A stretch of 64,000 nt of DNA from UBA11524 sp045591175 (GCA_045591175.1 JAZNSI010000020.1:62001-126000); one strand, 5' to 3'. Positions 51,706 through 60,723 are shown, numbered from the stretch's first letter. Notes: generated from the sequence alone by a model not told the origin. Numbers and translations are program-made.

Positions 51706-52308
51706 TTACTTTTTCAGTGCAGCTGAAACGCCCTTGGAAGCCGCGCCGCCAGTGATGGTGCAGACCACCATTTCGATCAGGCCCTGCAGGCCGACCAGCA
51801 GAACAACAAACATCAGCGGGTTCGTGGCGCCCTTGCCAGCAACCAGATTCTGCACATACTCCGTGCCGTAGAAGGCGGCTACGATATACCCCATGAACAG
51901 CAGGGTGTTGAGGAAAGGCGCGGAAAATGCGCCAACAAAATAGGCAATGGTATTCGTCTTATCAATTTTGCGGACAGCCCTGAAAACCAGACCCGTCAGC
52001 AGGCCCATCAAAGCACGGGTAACCACGCAGAGGATCACCGTGTGCACAGGGCTGATGCCGAAGAAAACATTGGTCATGCCGCCTGCACCGGTCACCGCGT
52101 CCCACAGGCTGCACAGCCCAAAAACTGCGCCCAGGATCATCCCTTGCACGGGCCCCAGCAACATCGCACCAACAGCAATGGGAACCGTCAGAAAGGACAT
52201 ATTCAGCGGCCCGACGGGGACACGGCCAAGACCAATCAGCCGAAAGACCAGTTCCAGCGCAACAAAGAGCGCCAACAGGACAAATTTGTAGAGCTTTGTG
52301 TTTTTCAT
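51706..52308 (-). CDS. panT: ECF transporter S component, pantothenate (PanT-like)
   Basis: A 200-residue, six-helix S component of an energy-coupling-factor vitamin transporter. The N-terminal FRLIGLGRVPVGPLN segment and GAMLLGPVQGMILGAVFGL are typical. Pantothenate specificity is inferred from resemblance to PanT and from coaX directly downstream. The shared EcfA/A'/T module is not in this window. GGAGG lies 8 bases before ATG 52308. Confidence 0.88.
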   Translation of the reverse strand: MKNTKLYKFVLLALFVALELVFRLIGLGRVPVGPLNMSFLTVPIAVGAMLLGPVQGMILGAVFGLCSLWDAVTGAGGMTNVFFGISPVHTVILCVVTRALMGLLTGLVFRAVRKIDKTNTIAYFVGAFSAPFLNTLLFMGYIVAAFYGTEYVQNLVAGKGATNPLMFVVLLVGLQGLIEMVVCTITGGAASKGVSAALKK

Positions 52309-52418
52309 GTTACTACCTCCGTTCGGGTTCGCAAAGGATACCCGTCGTCGTTATGGGGATTACCCTCCTCCTGCTGTTCAAGTCCATGGCGGTACCTGAC
52401 AGGTGCAGGGGATATGTT

Positions 52419-52447
52419 ATTATACCTGATTCCGCGGCGGATGTAAA
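52419..52447 (-). promoter_or_regulatory. Promoter of panT-coaX-hom
   Basis: On the minus strand TTTACA and a perfect TATAAT are separated by 17 bp. It leaves a leader of about 100 bases with small GC-rich pairings. Confidence 0.8.
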
Positions 52448-52487
52448 GGAAAGTACACCGTTTGAACAGAAAACGGGCTTCGGCGCT

Positions 52488-52516
52488 TTGACACGGTGTG
52501 GAATATGCCGTATAAT
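52488..52516 (+). promoter_or_regulatory. Consensus promoter of the 52.5-58.0 kb operon
   Basis: Perfect TTGACA and perfect TATAAT separated by 17 bp, 30 bp before GTG 52546. It is divergent from the panT promoter. Confidence 0.9.
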
Positions 52517-52545
52517 GAGGAAAGCGAACCGGGAGGTGTATTGCA

Positions 52546-53643
52546 GTGAAGCGGAAGCTGATCAATTTGGTGCGGATCGTTGGGCTGTTGGGGCTGTTTG
52601 CCCTTGCCTTCTGGGTTCTTGTGACGCTGGGCAACCTGCACCAGCAGACCTGTCCGGAGCTGTATACGCCCGGCAGCGATGATTATCTGTGGCTGTATAT
52701 GCTGCTGTGCGCGCTGGTGCTGCTGCTGATGCCTGCCATCACCTGCATAGGCGGGCTGCTGTCCGGGTACCGGATGCACCGGATGCGCATCCTATTTATT
52801 GAGATCGCCCGGGAGGATAAACTGCGCATCCGCCTGACGCGGCGCATGGGCTATGGCGCCCTCCTGCTGCCGCCCCGCACGGATGGCACGTCGCCCTATA
52901 AGCTGGCGCTGCTGTGCGCACCGCTGGTGATGGCGGCGCTGGCGGCAATCACGCTGGCACTGACGGCGATCTTCTGGCACACCGGGCCTGCGCGAGCGCT
53001 GATGATCATGCCCATCGCCTGTGTGCTGGCGATCGTTTTTACCCTGCTGCCCCGCAGGAATACTACCGACTGTCTTTCCCGTGTGCTGGCTTTTCGCAGC
53101 CGGGATAAGCGGCGAGCCTGGGAATGTTCCATGCATATCACCGCCGCGCTGAGCGACGGCAAGAGGCTCATGGATATGCCGGAGGAGTGGTTCCAGCAAT
53201 ACCCGGCGGAGGTCGCCGAAGACCTGTATGTGTCCAACTGCATCATCAACGGCTCCTCGCGGCTGATCCGTCAGGCGCGGTTTGCGGAGGCCTACGAAAT
53301 GCTCCGGCCGCTGTTTGATCTTGCACCTGCTCCGGAGACCCACCAGCTGATTGCCTGCGTGCTGCTCAACGGTGCGATCTGCGAAGCGCTGGCGGAGCTT
53401 CCGCCCCATTGCCTGAGCCGACTGGAGCTTCCCTCTGTCAAGTACATGACCCCGGCGTCCTGGACGCCTCGCCTGCGCACGGCGCAGTATGCCCGCGCCC
53501 TCTTCCTGAACCACGACGAAGCGGAGGCTGCGGCCCTTTGGACCCAAATCGAAAAGGATATGGCAGCCGACCGGATAGATGACGAACTCATCCGCCGCAT
53601 GCAGGAAAAGGCCGGCCTGATCACAAAGGAGGACAATGTATGA
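52546..53643 (+). CDS. Membrane protein sharing a cytoplasmic domain with the M50-like protease
   Basis: A 365-residue protein with membrane segments near residues 8-25, 45-75, 120-145 and 150-172. A cytoplasmic part (about 195-365) starts with MDMPEEWFQQYP. The same domain, beginning KSMPEEWFAPVP, ends the next protein, so the two are paralogous in this half. This protein lacks the HExxH site. It starts at GTG 52546 with GGGAGG 9 bases upstream. The stop overlaps the next start (ATGA). Confidence 0.7.
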   Translation: MKRKLINLVRIVGLLGLFALAFWVLVTLGNLHQQTCPELYTPGSDDYLWLYMLLCALVLLLMPAITCIGGLLSGYRMHRMRILFIEIAREDKLRIRLTRRMGYGALLLPPRTDGTSPYKLALLCAPLVMAALAAITLALTAIFWHTGPARALMIMPIACVLAIVFTLLPRRNTTDCLSRVLAFRSRDKRRAWECSMHITAALSDGKRLMDMPEEWFQQYPAEVAEDLYVSNCIINGSSRLIRQARFAEAYEMLRPLFDLAPAPETHQLIACVLLNGAICEALAELPPHCLSRLELPSVKYMTPASWTPRLRTAQYARALFLNHDEAEAAALWTQIEKDMAADRIDDELIRRMQEKAGLITKEDNV

Positions 53644-54806
53644 GTGAGAATCAAACGCCCAAGGCACAGAAGAAAAAGATCAGCGTCGGCGGCGTGATCG
53701 GCATCGTCGTGATGCTGCTGATTGGCTTTGCCGCCGGCTTTTTCGGCGCTGAAGCGATCGATACCCTGGGCGGCGGTGACGGCGGAACGTTCTTCATCAA
53801 CCTGGGCATCGCCCTGCTCGGGCTGTACCTGGCCTTCTTCCTGCAGATCATCCTGCACGAGGCGGGCCATCTGGTCTTTGGCCTGCTGACAGGGTACAGG
53901 TTCGTGTCCTTCAACGTATTCGGCTTTATCTGGCAGAAGGGCCCGGACGGCAAGCTCCGCATGGGGCGGCTGCAGATCGCCGGCGCCGGCGGACAGTGCC
54001 TCATGGCGCCCCCCGCATACAATGACGGCAACTTCCCCATTGCGCTGTACAACCTGGGCGGCGTGCTGGTCAACCTGCTTTCCGCCGCGATCTTCGCGCT
54101 GCTGGCCTGGGCGATCCCGGTGACGTGGCTGCGCATCCTGCTGGTCATGCAGGTTCTGGTGGGCGTGATTTCTGCGCTGACCAACGGCCTGCCCATCCCG
54201 CTTTCTGCCCTTCAGAATGACGGCAAGAATCTGCTGTGCATCCGCAAGGATGAGGTAGCGCGCCGCGCCTTCTGGGTGCAGATGTCCGTCGCGGCAGAGC
54301 TGGCCCGGGGCCGGCGCGTCAAATCCATGCCGGAAGAGTGGTTCGCCCCTGTGCCGGAGGACAAGATGGATAACGCCATCGTCAGTACGGTGGCCGTGCT
54401 GAACACCAATCGGCTGATGGATATGCTGGACTTCACCGCTGCGGAGAAGGCGATCCGCGCCCTGCTTGCCCGGGAGAAGGGCATCGTCGGGCTGCATCGC
54501 ATGATCATGAGCTGCGACGGCGCGGTGTGCGAGCTGATCGCGGGCCGCCCCGGCGACCTGACCGAAAGCATCTCCTCCACGGAGAATCAGCAGCTCATGA
54601 AGGCCATGAAGACCAATCCCAGCGTCCTGCGCACCCGCTATGCCATCGCGTTGCTGAAGGAGCGCGATCCGCAGCAGGCCGACAAGCTGTTGGCGGAGTT
54701 CGAGGCTGCCGCAAAGCAGTATCCCAATCCCCAGGAGATCGCGGGCGAGCGGGAGATCCTGCTGGCTATCCAGGCGGCGGCGCTGAAAAGGAGCGCCGAA
54801 GCATGA
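53640..54806 (+). CDS. M50-like intramembrane metalloprotease
   Basis: A 388-residue membrane protein. The zinc motif HEAGH lies in IILHEAGHLVFGLL near residue 77 within a membrane helix, as in site-2 proteases and related M50 families. Further helices lie near 20-40, 135-155 and 160-180. Residues 225-388 form a helical, TPR-like cytoplasmic domain shared with the upstream protein. The substrate is unknown. It is coupled to its neighbours by ATGA overlaps on both sides. Confidence 0.75.
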   Translation: MSENQTPKAQKKKISVGGVIGIVVMLLIGFAAGFFGAEAIDTLGGGDGGTFFINLGIALLGLYLAFFLQIILHEAGHLVFGLLTGYRFVSFNVFGFIWQKGPDGKLRMGRLQIAGAGGQCLMAPPAYNDGNFPIALYNLGGVLVNLLSAAIFALLAWAIPVTWLRILLVMQVLVGVISALTNGLPIPLSALQNDGKNLLCIRKDEVARRAFWVQMSVAAELARGRRVKSMPEEWFAPVPEDKMDNAIVSTVAVLNTNRLMDMLDFTAAEKAIRALLAREKGIVGLHRMIMSCDGAVCELIAGRPGDLTESISSTENQQLMKAMKTNPSVLRTRYAIALLKERDPQQADKLLAEFEAAAKQYPNPQEIAGEREILLAIQAAALKRSAEA

Positions 54807-55120
54807 GCACCGTGATCCATGAAAAGCTGGTGCGCGACCGCATCCCGGAGATCATCGAAAAGTCGGGCAAAGCCTGCGTTACCCGCACACTGCCCGATGC
54901 AGAATACCTCGCTGCGCTGGATGCCAAGCTGCAGGAAGAACTGAACGAATATCTGGCGGACAAATCCATGGAGGAGCTGGCCGACCTGCTGGAGGTCATG
55001 ATGGCCGCCGCCGAAGCCCGTGGACACACCTTCGCCGAGGTGGAGGCCCTCCGCCGGGAAAAGGCGGAACAGCGCGGCGGCTTCCGGGATCGCGTCTGGC
55101 TGGAAAGCGTATTTGACTGA
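54803..55120 (+). CDS. MazG-like/phosphoribosyl-ATP pyrophosphohydrolase-family protein
   Basis: A 105-residue all-alpha protein starting HEKLVRDRIPEII. It has the acidic EELNEYLADKSMEELADLLEV motif that binds Mg2+ in this superfamily, and a C-terminal KAEQRGGF segment. Such proteins hydrolyse nucleotide triphosphates or remove damaged ones. It overlaps the M50-like gene by 4 bp. Confidence 0.88.
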   Translation: MSTVIHEKLVRDRIPEIIEKSGKACVTRTLPDAEYLAALDAKLQEELNEYLADKSMEELADLLEVMMAAAEARGHTFAEVEALRREKAEQRGGFRDRVWLESVFD

Positions 55121-55133
55121 GAGGAGGCTCTCC

Positions 55134-55700
55134 ATGTCCCGCGATATCCTGTTTGACCACGGTAATGCCCGGTTTTCCTACCGCATCTCCGCGCTGATCG
55201 TGCAGAACGGACGCATCCTGCTGCAATGCCCTGTGGGAACCTCCGACTACGCTTTTATCGGCGGACACGTCGCCTTTGGCGAAACGACGAAGGAAACCCT
55301 CGTCCGCGAGATCCGCGAAGAGATCCACGCCGACGCCGTCATCGGCGACCTGATAGCCGTAGGCGAAGTCTTCATCGACTGGGGCAGGCTCCCCGACGGC
55401 ACGCTGCGGCACTGCCATCAAATCGGCCTGTACTTCCTCGCTACGGTGGACGAAAGCCAGCTGCCCGCCGCCGATCGTTTCTGCGGCTATGACGAGGCCG
55501 GGAACGAACGTTACGACCTGGAATACATCTGGTTCCCCCTGGACGAGTTAAGGGAGAAGATCGCCTCGAAGGCCATGATCGTCTATCCCCCGGAGGCCAT
55601 GACGCATCTGCTGTCTGTCACTGGGACTCCCGGCGGCTCGAAGGACGTGCTGCACTTCACCTATACCGAGCTTCCGGCGGACACAGTCTGGCCGGAATAA
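55134..55700 (+). CDS. NUDIX hydrolase
   Basis: A 188-residue pyrophosphohydrolase. The Nudix box GGHVAFGETTKETLVREIREE lies near residues 42-62 with all key acidic residues. The substrate is unknown. GAGGAGG lies 6 bases before ATG 55134. It is in an operon 13 bp after the MazG-like gene, so both may clean nucleotide pools. Confidence 0.93.
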   Translation: MSRDILFDHGNARFSYRISALIVQNGRILLQCPVGTSDYAFIGGHVAFGETTKETLVREIREEIHADAVIGDLIAVGEVFIDWGRLPDGTLRHCHQIGLYFLATVDESQLPAADRFCGYDEAGNERYDLEYIWFPLDELREKIASKAMIVYPPEAMTHLLSVTGTPGGSKDVLHFTYTELPADTVWPE

Positions 55701-55724
55701 TCCAACGATCCTGAGGAGGCCCCC

Positions 55725-56504
55725 ATGCCCCACAACGATACCATTTATATGGCCCCCCTCCACCTGGCGGGGCGGCTGATCATGGAAAACGGCGGCGAAA
55801 CCTACCGCGTGGAAGAAACCATCACCCGCATGGGCCACGCCTTCGGGTTTGACGAGGTGGAATGTTTTGCTGTACCCAGCGGCATTTTCATCAGCTACCG
55901 CAAGGCGGACGGCGCCATCGAAACCGCCGTCAAGCGCATTTCCCGCAAGGGCAACGACCTGACCCGCGTGGACGCTGTCAATGCTGTATCCCGCCGGATG
56001 GAGCGGGAGAAGCTCACCTGTGACGAAGTGATGGCGCTCCTGCGGGAGATCGAAGGCCGTCCGGCAAAGATCACCCGTCTGGGGCTGACCGCCGCAGTGG
56101 CGATGTCCTCCTTTGGCTGGGCCCTGATGTTCGGCGGCGGCCTGGTGGACAGCATCGTGGCATGCCTGGTGGCCTTCCTGTGCCAGGGTATTGCTTTCCT
56201 GCTGGACAAAGCAGGCATGCGCTCCTTTGTGTCCACGCTGCTGGGCAGCTTTCTGGCGACGATCCTGCCCATGCTGCTGCATCTTGCGACGGGGCTGCTC
56301 TCTGTGGATCCCGTCGTTGCAGCCGGCCTGATGCCCATGCTGCCCGGCCTGGCGATGACCAACGCGGTGCAGGACACCCTGCGCGGCGACATGGTCAGCG
56401 GCATTTCCTCGGCGACCTCGGCGCTGCTGACGGCCTCCATGATCGCGGGCGGCGCGCTGGTAGGCACGGCTCTGTTCCGCATCCTGACGGGAGGTGCGCT
56501 GTGA
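55725..56504 (+). CDS. Threonine/serine exporter subunit, ThrE N-terminal type
   Basis: A 259-residue protein of the DUF1212 (ThrE) type. A cytoplasmic N-terminal domain (about 1-115) begins with LAGRLIMENGGETYRVEETI, the family hallmark. Five membrane helices follow (115-255). It pairs with the next gene, which supplies the second half that is fused in ThrE of Corynebacterium. It exports small amino acids. The stop overlaps the next ATG by one base. Confidence 0.88.
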   Translation: MPHNDTIYMAPLHLAGRLIMENGGETYRVEETITRMGHAFGFDEVECFAVPSGIFISYRKADGAIETAVKRISRKGNDLTRVDAVNAVSRRMEREKLTCDEVMALLREIEGRPAKITRLGLTAAVAMSSFGWALMFGGGLVDSIVACLVAFLCQGIAFLLDKAGMRSFVSTLLGSFLATILPMLLHLATGLLSVDPVVAAGLMPMLPGLAMTNAVQDTLRGDMVSGISSATSALLTASMIAGGALVGTALFRILTGGAL

Positions 56505-56968
56505 TGAACGTCATTTTGGAGGGCCTTGTCAAGCTGCTTTCCAGCTTTGTGGGCACCCTTGGCTTCGCCATTTTCATGCATGCCCCCAAGCGCGCCTGGC
56601 TGCCGGCCAGCGCCATCGGCGGCGCGGCGTACCTGCTCTACTGGGCGCTGCTGCAAATGGGCCTCTACGAGCCCGCATCGATGTTCCTCGCGGCGCTGCT
56701 GGGCAGCGTCCTGGGGCAGTTCTGCGCGCGGCGGATGCAGATGATCGCCTCGATCTTCGTGCTGCTGTCGATGATCCCCCTGGTACCCGGCCTGGGCCTG
56801 TACCGCTGCATGAGCTACCTGGCCCAGGAGCTGTATTCCGCCGGCGCTGACGCAGGCGTGCGCGCCATGGTGGACATCGTGATGATCGCCCTGGGACTGG
56901 CGGTGGGCAGCTACATCTTCCGCCTGTTCTCCCGCAAGCCTGCTGCGAAGGGAGGCGCCGCCCCGTGA
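56504..56968 (+). CDS. Threonine/serine exporter second subunit (ThrE_2 type)
   Basis: A 154-residue, five-helix membrane protein with GFAIFMHAPKRAWLPASAIGG and the conserved MIPLVPGLGLYRCM segment near residue 93. It is the partner of the preceding gene; both are required in split ThrE systems. GGAGG precedes ATG 56504; GTG 56501 is an alternative. Its end overlaps rlmH by 4 bases. Confidence 0.86.
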   Translation: MNVILEGLVKLLSSFVGTLGFAIFMHAPKRAWLPASAIGGAAYLLYWALLQMGLYEPASMFLAALLGSVLGQFCARRMQMIASIFVLLSMIPLVPGLGLYRCMSYLAQELYSAGADAGVRAMVDIVMIALGLAVGSYIFRLFSRKPAAKGGAAP

Positions 56969-57444
56969 GCATCACCCTGATCGCGGTGGGAAAAATGAAG
57001 GAGAAGCCCTACCGGCAGATGGCGGATGAGTACCTCAAGCGGCTGTCCCGCTACGGCAAGGTGGAGGAGATCGAGCTCCCCGACCTGCCCGAGCCCGCCA
57101 ATTCCTCCCCTGCCATTGAAATGCAGATCAAGGAAAAGGAGGGCGACGCGATCCTCAGCCGCATCAAGCCCTCCGATTATGTCATCGCCATGACCATCCC
57201 CGGCAAGCAGTGGGATTCCCCCGGCCTCTCCCGCCATGTGGACGACCTGATGAACCGGGGCGCCTCAAACCTGGTGTTCCTCATCGGCGGCAGCCTTGGA
57301 CTGTCGGACAAGGTCATTGCCCGGGCGGACGAGGAAATGTCCATGTCCAAGATGACCTTCCCCCACCAGCTCGCCCGCGTGATGCTGCTGGAGCAGCTCT
57401 ACCGCGCGATGAAGATCCGTGCCGGCGAGAGGTACCACAAATGA
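56965..57444 (+). CDS. rlmH: 23S rRNA (pseudouridine1915-N3)-methyltransferase RlmH
   Basis: A 159-residue SPOUT methyltransferase that modifies helix 69 of 23S rRNA. It has the N-terminal ITLIAVGKMKEK, the knotted SAM-binding FLIGGSLGLSD near residue 110 and the C-terminal LLEQLYRAMKIRAGERYHK, which is diagnostic. It starts at GTG 56965, overlapping the upstream stop codon. The length is normal. Confidence 0.97.
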   Translation: MSITLIAVGKMKEKPYRQMADEYLKRLSRYGKVEEIELPDLPEPANSSPAIEMQIKEKEGDAILSRIKPSDYVIAMTIPGKQWDSPGLSRHVDDLMNRGASNLVFLIGGSLGLSDKVIARADEEMSMSKMTFPHQLARVMLLEQLYRAMKIRAGERYHK

Positions 57445-58034
57445 GTCGTCCGCTGCGTATTTTTCTGGCCCTGCTGGGCGCCTTCATCCAGGCCGTAGGG
57501 CTGTGCAATATCCACGCCTTTGCCAACGTGACCGAAGGCGGCGTGCTGGGCGCAACGCTGCTGATCGAGCATTGGTTCCTGCTCTCCCCGGCCCTGTCGG
57601 CGCTGGTGCTGAACGCGCTGTGCTATCTCTTCGGCTGGCGGACGCTGGGGAAGGAATTCCTGTTTTACTCCGCCGTCTGCAGCATTTCCTACTCGCTGTT
57701 TTACGCGCTGCTGACGCCCTTTGCACCGCTGTGGCCGGCGCTGGTGGAGTCCCCCTTCCTGGCCGCCGTCGTGGGTGCGCTGTTCATCGGCGTGGGCGCG
57801 GGGCTGGGCGTGCGCGCGGGCGGCGCCACCTGCGGCGACGACGCCCTGGCCATGGCCCTCTCCCGCCTGACGAAGATCGACATCCAATGGCTCTACCTCC
57901 TCTCCGACGGCCTGGTGCTGGCCCTCAGCGCCACCTACATCCCCCTGGAAAAGCTGGGCTGGTCGCTGCTGACGGTGGTGCTCAGCGGGCAGATCATCGG
58001 GTGGATGCAGAAGGTCGGTACGAAGAAGGCATAA
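57441..58034 (+). CDS. YitT/YczE-like membrane protein
   Basis: A 197-residue protein with five membrane helices. It has the pattern of the YitT/YczE family: FIQAVGLCNIHAFANVTEGGVLG near the N-terminus and GVRAGGATCGDDALA in the middle. The function is unknown. The start overlaps rlmH (ATGA). It is the last gene of the operon. Confidence 0.78.
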   Translation: MSRPLRIFLALLGAFIQAVGLCNIHAFANVTEGGVLGATLLIEHWFLLSPALSALVLNALCYLFGWRTLGKEFLFYSAVCSISYSLFYALLTPFAPLWPALVESPFLAAVVGALFIGVGAGLGVRAGGATCGDDALAMALSRLTKIDIQWLYLLSDGLVLALSATYIPLEKLGWSLLTVVLSGQIIGWMQKVGTKKA

Positions 58035-58066
58035 GGAAAGGCTCTCCCACCGGGAGAGCCTTTTCC
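58035..58066. terminator. Bidirectional terminator
   Basis: GGAAAGGCTCTCCC against GGGAGAGCCTTTTCC with a 3-base loop, between convergent genes. Confidence 0.9.
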
Positions 58067-58071
58067 TATTG

Positions 58072-59133
58072 TCAATCCTTCCACACGTCAGGCAGGCTGT
58101 TCACGAAGTCCGCCAGCTCGCGGGCCATGACGGCAGCCTCGCTCCCGCGGATGTGCCCCGGGGTGCCGCAGCCGTTCTTCGAGTACAGGAAATGGTGGAT
58201 GCGCCCGTCCTCCGTGGCCTTGACGCACTCGTCGATCGCGCGGTCCCAGGCAGCGTCGTGGCCGAGGATCGTCGTTGTGCAGACGATGTGGGCGCGGGGG
58301 TACTTCTCCCGCAGCAGGCCCAGGAAACGGCGATATTCCGCGCGCCAATGGGCGGAAGCGGCGCTGTTGTAGTCCTCCGCCATGATGTTGACGGGATTGT
58401 GGTCATTCTGGCCGATGGCAACGACGACCACATGGGGCGTCCAGCGGGTGAAATCCCAGGGGGTGGGCTCGCCGAAGGGCGGGTAGTAATTCACCTTGTC
58501 CCAGGCGGACTCCAGGCCGATGTAGTCCGGGCCATAGAAGTAGCCGGTCTTGTCCAGCAGGGCCATGCCGCCGGTGGCGATGTCATGGAGTTCGGCGTTC
58601 AGCAGCCGCGCCGCCTGCCATGAATAGGACAGCCAGCTGTTGGAATACAGGCCGTTGTGGCCCTGCGGATCAGGCTGGGCACAGGCAAATTCCGCCTCGG
58701 AGACCTCGCCGGCAGACACGCTGTCGCCATAGACCTCCATGCGGCGGGCAGGACGCTCCGGCAGCGCCAGCAGTTCCCCCTCCACCACAAAGCCGTGGAG
58801 GATATACGCATGGCAGCAGTCCTGCCGCTTGAAGAGCAGCACATCGTTCACATCCGCCGTCAGCAGGTGGCTGAGGTCGATGACCTGCTCGCCCTTTTCC
58901 AGCAGGATGGCACTCTGCTCGCCGTTCACGATCACGCCCAGGCGGTTTTCAAAATAGGAGTGCTGATTCTCCAGCGCGACCCTCAGCGTCCACCCGGCGA
59001 CCTTCATTTCCAGCGAGGAGCAGGGGAAGATGAAGAAAGGGGCCTCCGCAGTACCGCCGATGCGGCCGGTGTAGCGCAGATTCACATCTGCGGGGGAAAT
59101 GAGGCGCTCGCCGCACTTCACGGGAATATTCAT
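58072..59133 (-). CDS. CE2-type carbohydrate esterase
   Basis: A 353-residue two-domain acetylesterase. An N-terminal jelly-roll-like domain (about 1-120) is followed by an SGNH domain with VYGDSVSAGE (Ser near residue 131), AIGQNDHNP near residue 235 and a late GTPGHIRG with the catalytic His. This order is that of family CE2 xylan/glucan acetylesterases. There is no signal peptide. ATG 59133 has GGAGG 7 bases upstream; GTG 59139 would be too close. It overlaps the end of the upstream DUF1836 frame region. Confidence 0.85.
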   Translation of the reverse strand: MNIPVKCGERLISPADVNLRYTGRIGGTAEAPFFIFPCSSLEMKVAGWTLRVALENQHSYFENRLGVIVNGEQSAILLEKGEQVIDLSHLLTADVNDVLLFKRQDCCHAYILHGFVVEGELLALPERPARRMEVYGDSVSAGEVSEAEFACAQPDPQGHNGLYSNSWLSYSWQAARLLNAELHDIATGGMALLDKTGYFYGPDYIGLESAWDKVNYYPPFGEPTPWDFTRWTPHVVVVAIGQNDHNPVNIMAEDYNSAASAHWRAEYRRFLGLLREKYPRAHIVCTTTILGHDAAWDRAIDECVKATEDGRIHHFLYSKNGCGTPGHIRGSEAAVMARELADFVNSLPDVWKD

Positions 59134-59135
59134 GC

Positions 59136-59687
59136 TCACGCCTCCTTTTCAGCGGCTTCTGGCAGGGCCATGCGGTCTTCCTCCGCAGTCTCCGCTGGGG
59201 CTTTCATGGTTTCAAAGCGGTTGGACAGGTAGATGATATGGGTCACTGCGATGATGGTGGAACGCAGCATCGTCTTCGTCTCGGACTTATCCTCCGGCGT
59301 GCCCACCTCGTCCACATGATCCTTCAGGCCGAAGATATACTGAAGCATGTTCTCCAGCTCCTCGCAGAAGAAATCATAGGCGATCTCCGAGGTGTACATC
59401 TTCTTCTGCATGTCAAACAGCCGGGCGATGTTATCCATGGACAGCACCGACTTCGCCACGCTGATGAAGAACAGGTACGCGATCTGATCCGCGTCATACT
59501 GCTTCTTGACGGGGTTGGAGATGTAGCCCTTCTTGACGTAGTTGGACACCATGGAGGAGGTGATCTCCATGCAGCCCAGAGGCGCCAGGTAGCGGTTGAC
59601 ATACTTCACCGTCTGGTCGAGATAAAGGCCCACGTCGGGAATCTCCCGATATCGGGGCAGCCGAAACTGTTCAATACATGCAGGCAT
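59136..59687 (-). CDS. DUF1836 regulator-like protein
   Basis: A 183-residue protein of the DUF1836 family with a MerR-like HTH region: YREIPDVGLYLDQTVKYVNRYL, then ITSSMVSNYVKKGYI. It is probably a transcription regulator. ATG 59687 is preferred over the ATG three codons earlier, which touches the AAGGAGG ribosome site. It is probably co-transcribed with the CE2 gene. Confidence 0.85.
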   Translation of the reverse strand: MPACIEQFRLPRYREIPDVGLYLDQTVKYVNRYLAPLGCMEITSSMVSNYVKKGYISNPVKKQYDADQIAYLFFISVAKSVLSMDNIARLFDMQKKMYTSEIAYDFFCEELENMLQYIFGLKDHVDEVGTPEDKSETKTMLRSTIIAVTHIIYLSNRFETMKAPAETAEEDRMALPEAAEKEA

Positions 59688-59710
59688 AGGGTTCATCCTC
59701 CTTTATGGGT

Positions 59711-59739
59711 ATTATAACGGTTCCTGCATTGCGCGTCAA
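59711..59739 (-). promoter_or_regulatory. Promoter of the DUF1836-CE2 operon
   Basis: On the minus strand TTGACG and a perfect TATAAT are separated by 17 bp. Confidence 0.8.
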
Positions 59740-59831
59740 GAGCATCTACCGCAGGGTTTCCAGTTTTCAGCGAACCGTTGACCGGTTCTTCGTCCGGTAC
59801 ATGGAAAATCCAAGAAAATTTACCTTTTGCA

Positions 59832-59860
59832 TTGCCATCCGTCCGCAATTCCTGTATAAT
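59832..59860 (+). promoter_or_regulatory. Promoter of the C39-like peptidase gene
   Basis: TTGCCA and a perfect TATAAT are separated by 17 bp, 33 bp before ATG 59893. Confidence 0.8.
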
Positions 59861-59892
59861 GGTGGCGAAAGATGGCGAAAGGAGGAATCCCC

Positions 59893-60684
59893 ATGCGCAG
59901 GCTGATGGTGCTTTTGTGCCTGCTGATGCTGCTGCCCCTGGCCGTGCTGTGCGAAGATGAAGCCGCGGAACCCGAAGTCCCGCTGATGCTCCGGACAGCC
60001 GCCACGGAAGCTGAGGTCATGCAATTCCTCCAGCTGCCCCCCAATCATGCGACCAGCAACGTTCAGCGGGGCTATATCCGCTACATCGGCCAGAATGCGG
60101 AGCGGGACGAGACCTTCCGCAAAACATACTGGCTGGGCGGCGAGGAAGGCTCCGTGCTGGACCTGACCCTCACCGAGCGCTACGGCGTGAAATTCGACTT
60201 CCACGCAGGGGTGATGTGCTCCCGCGCGGCCTACTCGATGGCCATGAGCTACCTGGGCCTGGACGTCACCCCCGGCGATATGTCCGCCATGATGAACTCC
60301 CGCAACCTGACCGAGCCCTACGATATGATCTCCTGGAAGATCGGCGTGGAGCGGGTCAAGGTGGACGCCTACGTGTTCAACACCATGGTGGAAAACTACC
60401 TCACCGACCCCAGCTATTCCCCGGTGTACCTGTACTTCCGCCGCCCTAACGGCAGCTGCCATTCGGTGCTGGTGATCGCCAAGAACCCGGAAACCGGCCG
60501 CTACTGGGTGGTGGACTCCAACCCCATGCAGTCCAGAGGCCAGCTGTACAGGGTATACTTCATCTCCCTGAACAAGAACCGCACGGAGATCATCAACAGC
60601 TCCTTCAAAAAGGAACTCGTCGGCAGCCAGATCCTGCAGATCTACCAGTGGCGGCTCGTCGATGACCCCGCACAGGCGGAATAA
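59893..60684 (+). CDS. Exported C39-like cysteine peptidase
   Basis: A 263-residue protein with a signal peptide (about residues 1-20, LMLLPLAVLC). The papain-like core has a Cys in GVMCSRAAYSMAMSYLG near residue 113, a His in CHSVLVIA near residue 195 and an Asp/Asn in WVVDSNP near residue 210. It is probably a secreted peptidase or peptidase-like domain. AAAGGAGG precedes the start. A hairpin at 60698 lies between it and the deacetylase gene. Confidence 0.78.
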   Translation: MRRLMVLLCLLMLLPLAVLCEDEAAEPEVPLMLRTAATEAEVMQFLQLPPNHATSNVQRGYIRYIGQNAERDETFRKTYWLGGEEGSVLDLTLTERYGVKFDFHAGVMCSRAAYSMAMSYLGLDVTPGDMSAMMNSRNLTEPYDMISWKIGVERVKVDAYVFNTMVENYLTDPSYSPVYLYFRRPNGSCHSVLVIAKNPETGRYWVVDSNPMQSRGQLYRVYFISLNKNRTEIINSSFKKELVGSQILQIYQWRLVDDPAQAE

Positions 60685-60697
60685 CCGCATATGCACC

Positions 60698-60723
60698 TCC
60701 CCCGGAACGCAAGTCCCGGGGGA
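60698..60723 (+). repeat. CCCCCGG hairpin, copy 1
   Basis: CCCCCGG/CCGGGGG stem with a 10-base loop ACGCAAGT. It is nearly identical to the hairpin at 61871. The two flank the PIG-L gene as direct repeats. Confidence 0.7.

Noticed and set aside
52309..52418. Known riboswitch (TPP, THF, FMN, cobalamin) before panT
   Set aside because: None of their conserved core sequences is present in the leader.
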